Shown here in pieces: positions 1 through 13,500 of a stretch of 64,000 nucleotides of DNA. A model generated the notes under the pieces. The model was not told where the DNA came from. It ran no database searches and was given only the letters and a program-made list of their open reading frames with translations. The stretch comes from Otis tarda (Eukaryota > Chordata > Aves > Otidiformes > Otididae): NCBI GenBank assembly GCA_026413225.1, contig CM048553.1, positions 140,562,690 to 140,626,689 on the forward strand. The letters are read 5' to 3'. Numbering within the stretch: position 1 is the first letter of the stretch; every line of letters starts with the position of its first letter. The position numbers and the translations under genes were made by a program.

Positions 1-1425
1 TGTAGCAGTTTAATAACCAACGGATTTTTTTCCCTTCCCATTGCTTTTCATTTCTTCTTTCTAGTTTTCCATATTTGCATTTTATTCAGTTTGGGCAACA
101 AATTACATTGGTCAACACCCCTTTATGTTCAGAGACATCTGAGACATCTGCAAATGTCTACAATTGATAAAAATATAACTACTGCCACCAAAATCACACT
201 GGGATATGCCATGTTAATTTACATTTTCATCTCAGATAATATTTAATTCCTTTCTTGGAGAGATCTCTCCTACAATAGTGAAGTACAGTGCCTTTATACC
301 TAATTCTCCAAAATTCTGCAATAGTCTAAAATTTGCCTGTAAATTGCCTGCAGTTCCCTTCCCCTACTATCTCTTTGCTAAATTGCACCCACACGTGGTT
401 GGCTGCCTCCTTCCACTACAGCTGGGAGTCCACTGGGAAGATAATTAATCTTTTCTACCTTCCCATGCAGAATCGCTCACTGCAATGTCACTTCCAAGCA
501 TGGAACTGGTAGCTAGAGACAGACCAGCTTGTCTGTTATCACTTGTCAATAGCAAGCGAATGAGCTTCAGCTTATGCAGAACTGTTGTCATCTCTCAGCC
601 CTGAAGGTTTCAACTGTGGATACGAAGAGACTCGATTAAGGGACAAAGCTGCACCCTGTATTCCTGTTTTTACAGCTTCTGTACAATATTGCCCTGTCCA
701 CTCTGCTTTGCATTAGCACAACATGATAACAGATTTTAAAAGGTACGTTTCTTTATCAAAGACACAGACATCTCATACCTGAGCTGGTCTTCTAATTACC
801 TTAATTACAAAAAAACCCACATGAAGTAAAGAGTAAGATAATATCAATGAGTCCTAAGGATAGGACTTCTGCTGAAGTACATTAAGGAATAAATGAATAA
901 CTTTGATAATGTCCATGAATAAACTAAACATTTCAGGATATTTCTAGGCCCTTTTTGTCACACACAGCAGAGAGTCAAGCAAGTTTGCCCACGTTGACAT
1001 GAAGCACGGTGATGGGCAGGGGACAGGCAGCAGAAACTGCGTGGTGTGACGGTAACACAGAAAACATGTTGTAGGTCCTCAGGATCAGAGCACAGCTCTG
1101 TGCAGTCAGCAGGATGCCAGACCCTGCTTCGGGGACTTGCAGAGCTGTCAATGCAGATACAGCACTGGGTGACCAACTGGCAGGAACCAGCAGAGCACAG
1201 AGTGACACAGAAGACAAAACCATGGAAAAAGAAAGATATTAGAAGTAGGGGGTTTGTGTTAAACTGTCAGCTCATATAATTATATGAATAATTTATTTTC
1301 AAACCACAATATTAGCATTTTCTGCCAAACAGTAACACCTGTGTTCCTGCAATATTATTCCTCTAGTCACAAACAAGCATTTGATCAAAGTATGTACCCA
1401 AGCAAGAAATGGCAAACCACCTCAC
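1..1425 (-). other. NIPAL2-like intron 3, partial
   Basis: AT-rich unique DNA downstream of the exon 3 donor in transcript direction. I searched both strands for the expected next membrane exon and found none. The short open frames near 958-1280 have no splice support or family match. No repeat was recognised. Confidence 0.7.
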
Positions 1426-1597
1426 CTATGACAGACACACATCCCAGTGGAGCGACAAGGGCAATAGGGGCAAATCCGTAGGCTGTGAAGTTGCCCACCT
1501 CTCCAAGCGCCAGGAGGGTAGTCCCACACCACCATAGCTTGCTCGTGTAGTAGGGCTTCAGCTCTGTTTGGCGAGCCAGCCGGAGATGAGCGCATTT
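1426..1597 (-). CDS. NIPAL2: NIPAL2-like coding exon 3 (TM2-TM3 signature)
   Basis: A 172-base exon with acceptor TTTTCTAG|AAATGC and donor CATAG|GTGAG (GT at 1425-1424), starting in phase 0 and ending in phase 1. The product opens with KCAHLRLARQ, a cytosolic loop, then KPYYTSKLWWCG, GEVGNFTAYGFAP and APLGCVSVI. The KLWW motif, GE.GNF.AYGFAP and the APLG turn are the most conserved features of the NIPA family and lie in membrane segments 2 and 3. A longer overlapping frame over 1422-1697 reads the same DNA out of phase and is not the real product. The expected next piece (roughly GSAIISV.FLK) was not found in bases 1-1425, so exon 4 lies outside the window. Confidence 0.9.
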
Positions 1598-4500
1598 CTA
1601 GAAAATTAATTGTTAGGAACAGGCATGAAAAGAAAGACTTCCATTGTGTTCTTATGTCTGACAAAAGGAGAATAATTAAGGGGGCTGTCAACTTCAAATT
1701 CCAGGTGCATCAAGGTTTTCTTTTTAAACATGACTTTCAGCTTGTTGTTGCAGACACGTTGCTTTGTGTTAACTCAGTGCTGCTTCAGATGTGCGCTTTC
1801 TTAGCAGTGGTGGAAATGACTGAATAATTAGACCTCTGAATAAACCTGGAAAATATTAAGTGAATGCTAGTTAGTGCTTTCTAGCTATGACTGCACACTG
1901 TTCTTCTCTCAAAGCAAATCTCGGCAGTTGTACTGTGCTGCAGACAGCAAACTGGGAGAAGGGGACCAGACAACATGGTGTTCCTGCTCCCTGATACATA
2001 TCCTAGCCAGAAATACAATTGCAAAATTAAAAAGGCAGCACTTCACCAAATCTGCTGTAGGGAGGACTCTAAATTAATTAGGTATAATTTAAGATTTGGC
2101 TACAATCTCCTATTTGATCTTAGATGAAGATCTCAGGTAAAGCATTATTTTCAGAAGGAAAACCAGCTATACCTGTATTAACAGGTATAATATATACTCA
2201 AGTAATACTTAATCAATACTTCTTGTTACATGGAGAAGGTATCATTGACACATGCTGTAATTGTTTTCTCTCTGGCTGTACAGCAAAAATCTGTATATAA
2301 CAAGATAATTTGTCTTTGATCACACTGGTCTTATGAAACAGAGTCCAGGCAGTCTCCATCAGGAAGCTGTCATGATGGGGAAGAATGCAATGTCTACCAC
2401 ACTAGTTCTGCAGAATATGGTTTCCTTTCTCAGATTCCTCATCGGCCTCTCTGCACATGAGTCAAAAAAGTTGGAAATCAATGATACGACTATTGTAGTA
2501 TATATGGTGGTAAAATCCTTTTTTTTTTTTTTTTTCCCATCATTTAACATTTGGTTTTGGAAGCGTCCCTTCAGAGCCCTGGAAAGTTGTAAACAATTTT
2601 CCTCATACTTCCACTCTACTCTGTAGGGTATGCCATAGAGTATGGGCCAAACAGTAACACCTGTGATACACCATAGTCTCAGTTGTTCCTCTTGTTGAGG
2701 GGATACAGCACATTATTGCAGCTTCATGCTGTGGCACATGCTCAGGGAATTAAATCCTAGGAAGAAGTTGAGTCCTCCAAGGAGAAAGGGAGCATAAGGA
2801 AATTAAACTTCCCTGAGCCTCCGACCAGCAATTCACAGTAACATCCAGGAGTTTGCATGTTCCATTTTATAAACAAACAAACAAACATATAAAAAAAGCT
2901 TGAGAGAAATGGATATTTAATTGTATTGTGAAATCAAGAATCCCAGTTTCTGCTGAAAATCAAACAGGACAAGTTCTTAACTGAATCCTGAGCTCTGGTT
3001 CCTCCCCAGATTCTTGTAGGAATAACTCAAGGGTGCAGAGTGATTGAAAAGATGCACGATGAAGACAGAAGGGTGAGCTCAGTGCCTCTCCTACAGCTTC
3101 TTTCTCCAGGTGTTTGCTGCCTTTGCGTAGTAATGTGCGTTGATGGTGTTTAGGTGGAGGCTGTCTATAATCCAGCTGAAATACATTGCAAATGATGCGC
3201 TGTTCTTTAGCTGACAACTAGCTAGAGGGAAGAGAGGGAGGATGACTAGCTGCATAGTGTGAAAGGGAAAGAGAACAATAAAATTTGGTCTATGCATTTA
3301 ATGTGAGTGTGAAAATAAAAGTTGAGACCCAGGGAAAATTATTATATTTATAAGATATTGTTACTAAATGGAGAAAAAACTATTTTAGAGGATAAATTAA
3401 AATTTCAGTTGAAACTGTCAAATGGCAATTCAGAACTATTGCGTTTTCCTTAACAACATTTAAAAAGCTGGAAGATAGCTCAAATTCAGTAAATGCTGTT
3501 AGCGAATACAAGTCAGTAGAAGTCTATCTGCATGCTTCAGTATATCTCCTGGCAAAGCATCCACTTTGGCACTCAGTGCCCTCAGCAGACAGAAGATATG
3601 AAGTCCGAACAACCTCAGTATTATCAGCTAAACTGAATTTCCACTTCACCAACAAGAGTTTTTTCCATTGAAACAGAGCCTGTCCTAGTACTGTCACCAG
3701 TACATCAGCAGGTTGAAACTCGTATTGGAGAGGCAGCAGTCATCAACCTGCCTGCCATCTCTGGCTAAACAGATTGGGATCCTCCAACTAGAGATAACTA
3801 AAATTAAAAAAAAAAAACAATCATTAAAGAACCTTCCAGCATTAACAAAATGGGTTATTATGAATAGAAGATTTCATATTCCACAGCTTTCTGTATCACC
3901 CTTTACAGAAAAAGCAAGAAACAGCTTTATATGAGACATATACAACTCATTAAATACAAGCTAGCAAAAATACTTTTTCTGGACAACTTACACAACAATG
4001 TCTTCCATGCTTTAAAAACTTTTGTTAGAAGACCTAAAAATACCATGAATTTTACGAGATATAGATTATAATGAATTATTTAACTTTCTCCTATGTATTC
4101 GAATTATTAATAAAGAATGGATTTTATAAATCTCATTCTACAACCCTTTGCATAGTTGTAAGTTCAGCACCTCCCATTGCTTTTATGATTTAAAATATTT
4201 ACTCATATTATTTCATCCTAATTGCAGAAGGAAAACTAAATTAATCAAAGTTGTTTTGAGGCCCAATACTGAAAAAAACTCTATGTCTCAATGCATTTAA
4301 TTGCATTAATCGCTCCATTAAGCAGCCCCTAGTAACTTGTAGTTGTGGATACACTGATACAGGCTCACATGACTTCCAGTGGGAACACAAGCGGGTCACA
4401 GCTGGTATTTCCTTACGGCACATTGCAAGGAGGAGGAGTTACAGATTTTTATTATGTTCCCATATGGGAATCACAGCACAGAATAGGTTGTGAGCTGTCA

Positions 4501-7500
4501 TACTGCCAACAACTACAGCAGGGCACTAGTTAAAGAGAGAGAATGTTTATTAAATGCAACAAAATTTGTATTTTGAACTTTACCATTAAAACAAATTCTA
4601 ATGTGAGTTATTTGCTAAATATGAACAACTCTGAATAGAGAGAAACAATTTCATACCTGTATGTTCAAAGAGACACTAATCAGAAAATTTGAAGCAGCAG
4701 CAAGTAGAACTCCGAAGAGCTGAGCCTGCAAGATCACAAAACAAAGAAATATGAAAATACTTCTTATTAGTTTAAGAAGAGCAATATAACAGTGGTTTTC
4801 TGATAGCACATTGTAACCCAATAAAAAACAAATTATTGCACTTTTCAGTCATTGAGTTTATGCTGCACTGAGTAAACTAATAAAAAGAAATTCTTTGCAC
4901 AGTTCACTAGGGCTTAAGTAGTAAACAACTGGGAATGGAAAGGGCTTCCCAGTGCAGGAGGTGATTTTACTGTCCTTCAGTAGAACACCTTCTTAAATCT
5001 CATGAAAGAAAAATCTAGACAGGTCTCAGTTGAATACTATATACATGTATTCTTCTTTTCCAAAAAAAAAAAAAAAAAGAGGACCTGTTTCATTACATAA
5101 CCCAGAAGGAAAATCAACAGCAATCAAACTGTTCATATTGGAACACAATTATCTTATGTGTTAACTTACCCACTATTTGACAGGGCAGTCAGGAACATAG
5201 GTCTCCTGACAGTTTCTTTAATGTATTGTGTTATTTCATCAAACTCTTTTCTAATCAGCTTGTCTAATTCTAATTTTCCATAAGATTTGTAAACTTTCTG
5301 TGAAGCTGAGAAATTAAAACCATTCAGGCAGATTTCATTATTTTGGAAAGCAGCCACTTAAAGATGCCATTTCAGCAAGCTCAAATAACAGGTACATGGT
5401 AGAGCTCCCTGTCTACTTTCAAAATGTTGTAACACTTTGTGTGTTGTCGTAAGTGTATTCAAGACCCATTCAGGGTCACTGGTGGAGCCCCATTAGCTTG
5501 TAGAGAAGACAAACATACTATCAGCGAGTTTTTATAAACAAGGTAATGGTCACATAACCCAGCGTAAGTATTGTTTGCAAGCTGAAAGGTTGCATCCGAT
5601 TCAGTGCTCATAGCCTCAGCTTTCATTACTCTTCTCCATGAAGGACTCAATGATCTTAAAGGTCGTTTCCAACTGAAATGATTCTGTGTTTCTGTAACTG
5701 TAAGGTCCCTGGGCACCCATGAACAAGTAGTGCTTACCAGCCGCCGAGATTGTTGCCCTTCAACGTTTATAAAGAGCAATATGTGGTCCAGCAAGCCCTT
5801 GGAGATGACAACAGAGGGGGATTATCATTGTGGCTAGGTGACTCTCAGACTAGGAAAGATGATCCCCAGAAATGTGAAGAAACAACACTATTACTACAAA
5901 TAGCTGATAATATTGTTATTTAAGAGATGGAACTGAATCCAACTTCTGTAGTGGCTTGGACTCAGAAGGAGAAGCAGACAGCAGAATTGCTCTGGGTGAA
6001 ACACTTGGCCAACTGCCAGGTGTCACCAAGATGTGACTGACAGGTATAAAGGGACACAGAGAGGGGAATGCAGGAGGTGAGAGTGCTCCCTTTGCTCTTG
6101 TGGTCTCTGTGCTAAGCATTACAGCACCAGTGCCACAGTCTGTGTACAAGAAGCCTTCAATGAGAAGGGCAAACTCAAGCATTTTGCCCATACTCTCTGG
6201 CACCAGGCCACTGGAAGGCCTTCCCTTCTTGCATCCTCTCCCCTCCACTCCAGTATCCCTGGGTGGATGCTCCAGTGGCATGTCCTGGGCTCTCACACAC
6301 AGACATTTTCCATGCTCTGGGAACATCCCTCACTGGGAGCAGTGGGGAGTATGTGACAAGACATCTCAGCACCACCATCTCTGCTGAGATCAGGCACTGT
6401 TATAGGGACAAAAGCAGCCTTGCAGCCTCCTTCCACACTGGGGAAATGCTGTCAAACAGTCCCCACCCAGGGCCCTGCAGAGCAGAGGGGATATGTTTTC
6501 CTTCCTGAGGCTTTGCTGGTGGTACTACATCTTGTGCAAAGTTTGACTGCTTCACAGGTGGATTATTGCACTCCCCTCATCATCCTGCACATACAGCAGC
6601 TTCAATAAAACAGCAGTTAAATATTTTTTTTTTTCTTGCTCCCAAAGACTTGTTCTCACTGCGGCTCTTTTCATTTCAGCAGCCATTCCTATCCTTATGG
6701 TGGCTGCATCTCTGGATAACCCCTTGCAGCTGGTGGGCAGAGGATGAGGCTATGTGTTCCATCTGTCTTCTAAAAAAATGTGCAAAATCAGATCTGTATG
6801 TGGGTACTGATGATGACCTGTGTGCCTGCTTCCAGACACTGTGAATCAAATGTCCCTTTGATGGCTTTACACACTGTATGGGCAAGAATTCCAGCAGGAA
6901 GTTTTCCAGTGCTCCGCATCATTGCTGTCCTCTCCAGAAGAGCGACTGCTTCTGTACCATGGTGGTTGCTTCATCAGGTACCTGTCAGCTGGGCTCAGAT
7001 ATCCTTGCGGACACAGATTTCTAACATGATAATCACCCTGTATTTGAACAGGAACCATCTTACAAAAATCAATCCTTTTCTTACAGGTTCCAGAAATTGC
7101 CAGGAACAGAAAACAGGTCCAAAACTTGGGTCTTCTCAGTCTTCTCATTTTCTGGGAAATACTGACACAGGTATGACCATTGTCTCAGTACTTCCCTGTG
7201 AAATACCAAGATCAGTATTTCCCTCAGCTGAGGCTGGGCTGGGACATGGGCCTGTGGGTGGGCCCGGCACAGCAGGACCCATGGCTGGGCAGGGCAGAGA
7301 TGTGGGCAGCTGGAGACCAGTCCTGCTGTGGCATCTCTGGAGCAGAGGCTGACAGCCTCGGGGGGCGGAAATGGGGTCCTGGGCTGTGGCCAGGGTGCTG
7401 TGGGTGCCCTCAGGGCCCTGAAAAGCACATGCAAAGATGCTGAGGTGACGCTCCCTTGTGCCTAACTTAGGCAACCCCCTGTGTCTGCACGTAAGGAAAG

Positions 7501-10500
7501 ACAGTGCATGTATATGATCAAGGCAAATTCGTTGTTGCCGCCTCGGCTCAAAACTTACCCTCATTGCTCAGGTCGTTTTATCATAACGACCACACGTTTC
7601 ACCTGAGCATTGCTGTTGGCATATATACGGCGCTGCCTGCTCCAGACTGACATATGTTAATGAGCTCTGGTTAATATGGTGATAGCACTGTACTTCCAAA
7701 CTCAGGGCTGGACAGACCCCTAACGATTAAAAGGAGAGTACGATGCCCTAAGGAGGTCAAACATCACATGGATCTGTTCAGGGAGATGAGATGAAAGTAC
7801 TGTAACGCCATGCGGCTATAGCATGGCAAAACTGTCTTGCACAGGTCCTGCACACTCAGACAATATTAAAGAAAACAACGGGGAATAAAAATGCAGTAAA
7901 GAGGAAAACTGGATTGCAAACTTCACAATCAGAGTGCATCTTCAATCAGCAGGCAGTTTCTAATGCACAAGAGCTATCACATACAGGAGTGCTCAGAGCG
8001 GGAGAGAAAAAATAGGATCCTATATCTCAGGCTAGTAAAACCATGCATGAATGAAAGATGACCTGCGACAGAATATAGATCACCCTATCAAACTAAAATG
8101 GTTGCTAGCCCTGAAGGCCATCACAACCCTTCTGTTCCCATCTTGTCATGTAAAAGACTTGACTATTTGTGCTGTGTCTGCCGTTCAACATCCATTAGAG
8201 GCCAGAGGACTGGTGGAACAGCCAGTTTTATAAGTAATAAACATGATATTCTCTGAATACAGAGTTTCCAGTTGTGATATCCAGTTGTGATATCATCTGC
8301 AGCACTGCAGGGCTTCCCACACAAAAGTCTTGAGACAAACCTCCATGAGGGAATTCAGTTGCAGACACAACTTCAGAGCCATGCTGCTACTTCGGTCAAC
8401 TAAGGACTTCTGCAGGAAAAAGCCTTAAATATTAAAAACTGTTGGCATAAAATGTGAGTCCCTTCATCACCAAAACATCTCTCTGAACAGACAGGCCACT
8501 TTGTCGGACCCCAGATTTCAAACTGTTGACACATTCTTCCAGAGCTTCCAAATGCATGAGGCTTGTCAAAGAAACATCCTGCCCTTAAGTTTCCCAGAAA
8601 GTGAAAAAAAAAAAAACACCACAGAAATTTTATTTCCTTCACCTTCATATGGTTTGGAACAAGCCATGAAAGTTACTTGTTGACTTTGCAGTCCTTTTGA
8701 GGCAGTCCATGAGCACACAGACCATGGACTGAAGCTGTGGATCTGCAGACATTTTTCTCCACAGCAGAGTGGGCTTGAGGAATGCCTTCCCCTGTCCCCT
8801 CATTCCCTCACTGCCTCATTTGCGTTAAAACAACTATTTGTGAGCCTGGCAAGGCACTGTTCCAGGTTTGAAATAACCCTCCCAAAATACACCCCATTAG
8901 CATTATGTTCTTTATAAGCCACCTGCCCATTTTTAACGCTAAAGGCAGATCAAAATTCACAAGCCACAGCAAGGGTTATTAAATGGTGATCCCACATGAT
9001 TTGCCAGTGGTGACAGCAGCCTGTACAGGGGGCTGTTGGGGAAAATGAATTCAACGAGTGGCAAATTTGTCTTCACCAAGGCACCCTCAGCAGTTGCCTG
9101 GCATCCCCTGTCCCAGCTGTGTGAGGGTCTTGCACAAGCCCAGGTGTGGAGAAGGCAGGTTTGAATGATCTGTCAGGAGACATCCGCTTGCCAAGTGGAG
9201 TGGCAATATATTGCTGTTCAAAATAACTGAGCGGCAGTATGGCATATTGCTGCGTATGGTCCTGCTTCGAGCACTCGTGCAGGTCCTGATGCTTATTTAC
9301 CCTCGCATTTTTCTACATCACTGTGGCAGGGTTTTAAAAGGGCATCTTACATGCAAGGTCTCTTTTTATTGCCAAAGTCAAGGGTTTATGGCAAATGAAA
9401 GACAAGTTAAAGTCTAAATCTTTGGCACTAATTCTAATAAATTTATCCCTGGCAGACTAAAATCTGCATTGGAAACTCAGTTAGATGCAATTTACCCATA
9501 TTAAATGTATGTTTTCCTAATGCACATTAAACTGCAGTTGCCAGCCCTGTGACGTGAAAACTTAGAAAGATGAACTTAATTTGCATTAACTAAAAGGTAT
9601 ATGGCCACTATTTATGGAAACTCTTTATGCCTATAAATTAAACTGATGAACAGAAAAAAAAACCACTTCAAATGTATGTTATTGGCTCACTCACCAGGGC
9701 TAGTTAAACTGTTCCTCCTATTTTTCTTTATTTCTGTATTTATTTATAATCTAAAGGTGTTCCAAAGAAATGTAATGACATATACTGCTTCAAAAACTAC
9801 ACATAATTTCCAGTAATTAGGATTTTGTCAGATCTCAAAGGATTTTATAGAAAAAAAAAAAGAGGGAAAAATGCCTCCTAAACTTCCAATTCTGAGTTAA
9901 CTCTGACCCTGAAGCAAGGGGAATTCAGAATCCTTAACAAAAAACATATTTTTTCAAAGAGTCACCATGTGGAATTAGGAGAGGCTTATCATTTAGCTAT
10001 TATTCACAGAGCTCTGGCTGAACTCAGTGTTTTACTGATGCAGAAAGAAAGCAAGGTCCTTGTTTCAATGTTTTTCTTTTTTTTTTTTTGTATTTTCCTA
10101 TTCATATACTCATATATGGGTTCAGGTCCATATAAAGTACTGAAGGGGACCTGCAATAAGAGTAAAAGGGCAATTATCAGTGTTGGAACATGTAATGAAA
10201 ATACATTTGGTTTGTTCTATGTAACGTAAAAGAAAAAGGACATTGTTCAATATACAAAGAGAGAATTAAAACATATGGCACCATCTTTGTTAGGAACAGA
10301 AGGGGAGAGGACAACTTGGTAATTAAGTCAGGATAAATTAGAGTGGAGACAAGATAGTTTGTAGGTTTTACACAGGTTGCCTGGCTGGATTCCAGACCAC
10401 AGTAGATAAAGTTCCTATCTCATGAATATTATGGTATCCTTGCCCTTGCTAGGTTTCACCTTTCATTACCTCACATATTTAAGATATATCTTTTCCCAGA

Positions 10501-13500
10501 AAAGAGGCAAACTGTAAAGGCTGGAAGGAGAGCCTGGTAAATTATCAAGAGATGTGGGAACTTGAGAGGATCAAGCAACTACAGAAATAGGACCCTTCTA
10601 TTCATCTCCATGCTTTAATCATTTTCATGACATCTTATTTATATTCATCAGTCTGATTAGTTAACGTCCATAATGAATAACACACTGAGAGCAAAGAATA
10701 TGATTTGTGAAATATACTAGAGTAACTTTTGATATACTCACTAAGGCTATATACAAACATACCCATCCCCTATAAGATTAACAAGTATGAGTATAAACCT
10801 CCGAACTCCTAGATTTCAATTTCTTATTTGCAGGAAACAGCTCTCAAAATTATAAATAAATGGGAGAATGAGGAAGGGGCAGAATGGGTTATTACATTGT
10901 TCCTCAGGTGAATAGACTGGCATACTTTGCCACATAATCAAAGACCATTTCATTTTTTTACTACTACTTGCTAGGTTGCAAATAAAAACCTCTCCAATGA
11001 CTGTATAATAGAAGCTTTAAAAATTTCAGTCATAGTTGATAATATCCTAATAGAAAGATTTTCTCAAGGACCATCACATAACATCTCCATGGCAACTATA
11101 GAAATTACATACCCAGAAAAATAAGAATAGTATTATAAATTTTTGCCAGTTTCCAAGTCCCTCAGGAAGCAAGCTAGCATTGTCTGACCACCTTGTCTTC
11201 TTCGACTGCTGCCCCGGAACAGACTTTCTGGATATTCCTGTTTGACCCTTTCTAGTTCCTGGGGTACAAAGTAAGGTTCAAGCCAGCCCACTCAAAGCCT
11301 AGGTATATCAGTTCCCAGAAGCTACAGCCTGGCTCACATCGAGTGGCTATGCTGCTTCTCTCCCCACTTCATGTGGCTCCCTGGACACCTAAATCGAGAG
11401 CTGAGGAGGGGAGTCAAGGCTCACTGGGAGCTGGAGTGTACCAATTCATGCCCTGCAAGACGGAGCTAGTGCTGCTTGCGCTTGAAAAGACAAGCAAGCT
11501 CAAAAGGGAGCTATCTCAACACCTCAGTAAATAGTGCTGTTAAGTGTTACACCAGGTTGCAGAACAAGGCTCAGAGTACTGTTGGAGAGACGGCTGCTCT
11601 GTGCGTACACACAAACATGCCTCCAAACCAAGCAGCGCTAGCTCATTCCCTCTTGTTGTAGTATGAGTCTTGCTGGAGTACAAATGAGCTCTTTCTAATC
11701 CCACTTAAATCAGATACGCAAAGCCTGACAGCAATGTAGGCAACTTAATACATTATTCACCAAATCTTAAAAAGAACTTTTATATAAAAATCTCCCTTTA
11801 CCAGCTGAGAGGAGCTCATGAGAGGAATGGCATGCCTCTTCTAGCACGCACCTCTCAAACATCACTTTCCAACAGAGGCAGGCTTGTCTCCCATCCTGTC
11901 TCAATTAATACTCTGTTAGCTATAACTAACCCTTCCTTTGATGTGTGCAGAAACTGCTTCTCCCCATCACAACCTGAGTGAACACGCTCAGTTTTTGAAC
12001 CCCAGTGTCACATGTGCAGGCCAGGGGTAAATGTAGGCTGGAAATTAGGACACTTCCAAGCCAGTTGTATTTCAGAACAGCTTCTAATAGGATTAACAGC
12101 AAAAGAAGAGAAAAATAAAAGATCCAACTGCATCTAGAATGAAGTTTGATCCATCTGTTAAAAGAATTACGTGATTTTATGATAGGGGAAGGGGCAGCCC
12201 AAAGGCCCTTTCAGGCTGCTGCTCCTGCAGAGGAGGGGTGCTGTACATCGGTTCCTTGCTTTTCTTCCTGCACATCACGCACTTGGCTCTCCTGGTTTCA
12301 TTTCCACAGAGAGTGTTAATCATTTACAGATAGTTCCTAATGCAAAAAAAATGACTGGACTGTTAGCAACATTATTCATTTAAATATAAACAACTGTTGG
12401 ATTATCAGTGATGATTTAAAAACAGGAGGACTTGCACTCTCTAAAATATGCACATGTATGTATATGGGTGCATACACACAAGAACACACAACTGGATGCA
12501 TTTAATTTGCAGATGCTTCTGGTCAAAACTATAAGATGCAAATCCGGGGATAACGAATAAACTCTTTAAAGAAATTATCTCATATGCAAATCTCTTGCAG
12601 GGGCCTGAGATACAGGCAATGGGCTCATGTTTTCCCAGCTGTCTCCCTGTGACACATTATAGCTGTGCATTTTGATCTTTTACTACAAACGGTAACCTAG
12701 TTTAAAGTATTGCTTGCCATTTTCTAGGTTATAGTGGGTGCTGACGTAAGGAGCAGGTATCCAGTTTACAAGAATCCAAAACCTCTACTACATAGTTGCC
12801 TTCTGTTGCAGAGAACAGAAATCAGTTTAGCTGATTACTTCCAGGTACCTTTATCATCTTTTTATGTTCTCTGTTGCTCTGTTGCACTTAAAATCATAAC
12901 AAAGTGGTGGGTTTTTTCCCCAGTTTTGAGTACTATTGATCTTTCAGCAACCATACCTTATGTGGATTCTCCCATATAGAACTTGGTGTCTTTTTTTTTC
13001 TCCAGTATTTTAGCATTAGTATAGGATATAATAGTTCAAAGGTTTCTTCTTGTCAGGGATTACTCTAGAGATGGGGCCATGAAGACCAATTCTGTCTACT
13101 CCCTTTCAGGAGTTAAAAAAAAAAAGGAGGAAAACTGAGCACCCTTTTCCGGAGTCAGATGCTATCATGTCTATGCTTTTGTAAACCACTCATTGCTTTT
13201 TAGTCTGTTCTAGTAGCCTCTGATCTGTAGTTGTTGGGGTTTAACTCCAGCCAGCAGCTCAGCCCCACACAGCTGCTCTCTCACTCCTCTCCAGCAAGAT
13301 GGGGGAGAGAATCGGAAGGGTAAAAGTGCAAAAACTCATGAGTTGAGATAAAGACAGTTTAATAGGTGAAGCAAAAGCTGCATGCACAAGCAAAGCAAAA
13401 TGAGGAATTCACTACCTCCCATTGGCAGGCAGGTGTTCAGCCATTACTAGGAAAGCAGGGCTCCATCACACTTAACAATTACTTGGGAAGACAAGTGCCA

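Noticed and set aside
1-1425. Possible next NIPAL2-like exon
   Set aside because: No minus-strand segment here encodes the expected SAII..V.FLK membrane stretch with an acceptor in phase 1.
1422-1697. 91-codon minus-strand ORF starting MKLTAPLIILLLSD
   Set aside because: It overlaps the real NIPAL2-like exon 3 in the wrong frame and crosses its acceptor; the family match is in another frame.
5459-5794. 111-codon minus-strand ORF
   Set aside because: Part of it (ETQNHFSWKRPLRSL) is the antisense translation of the CR1 tail at 5638-5698.
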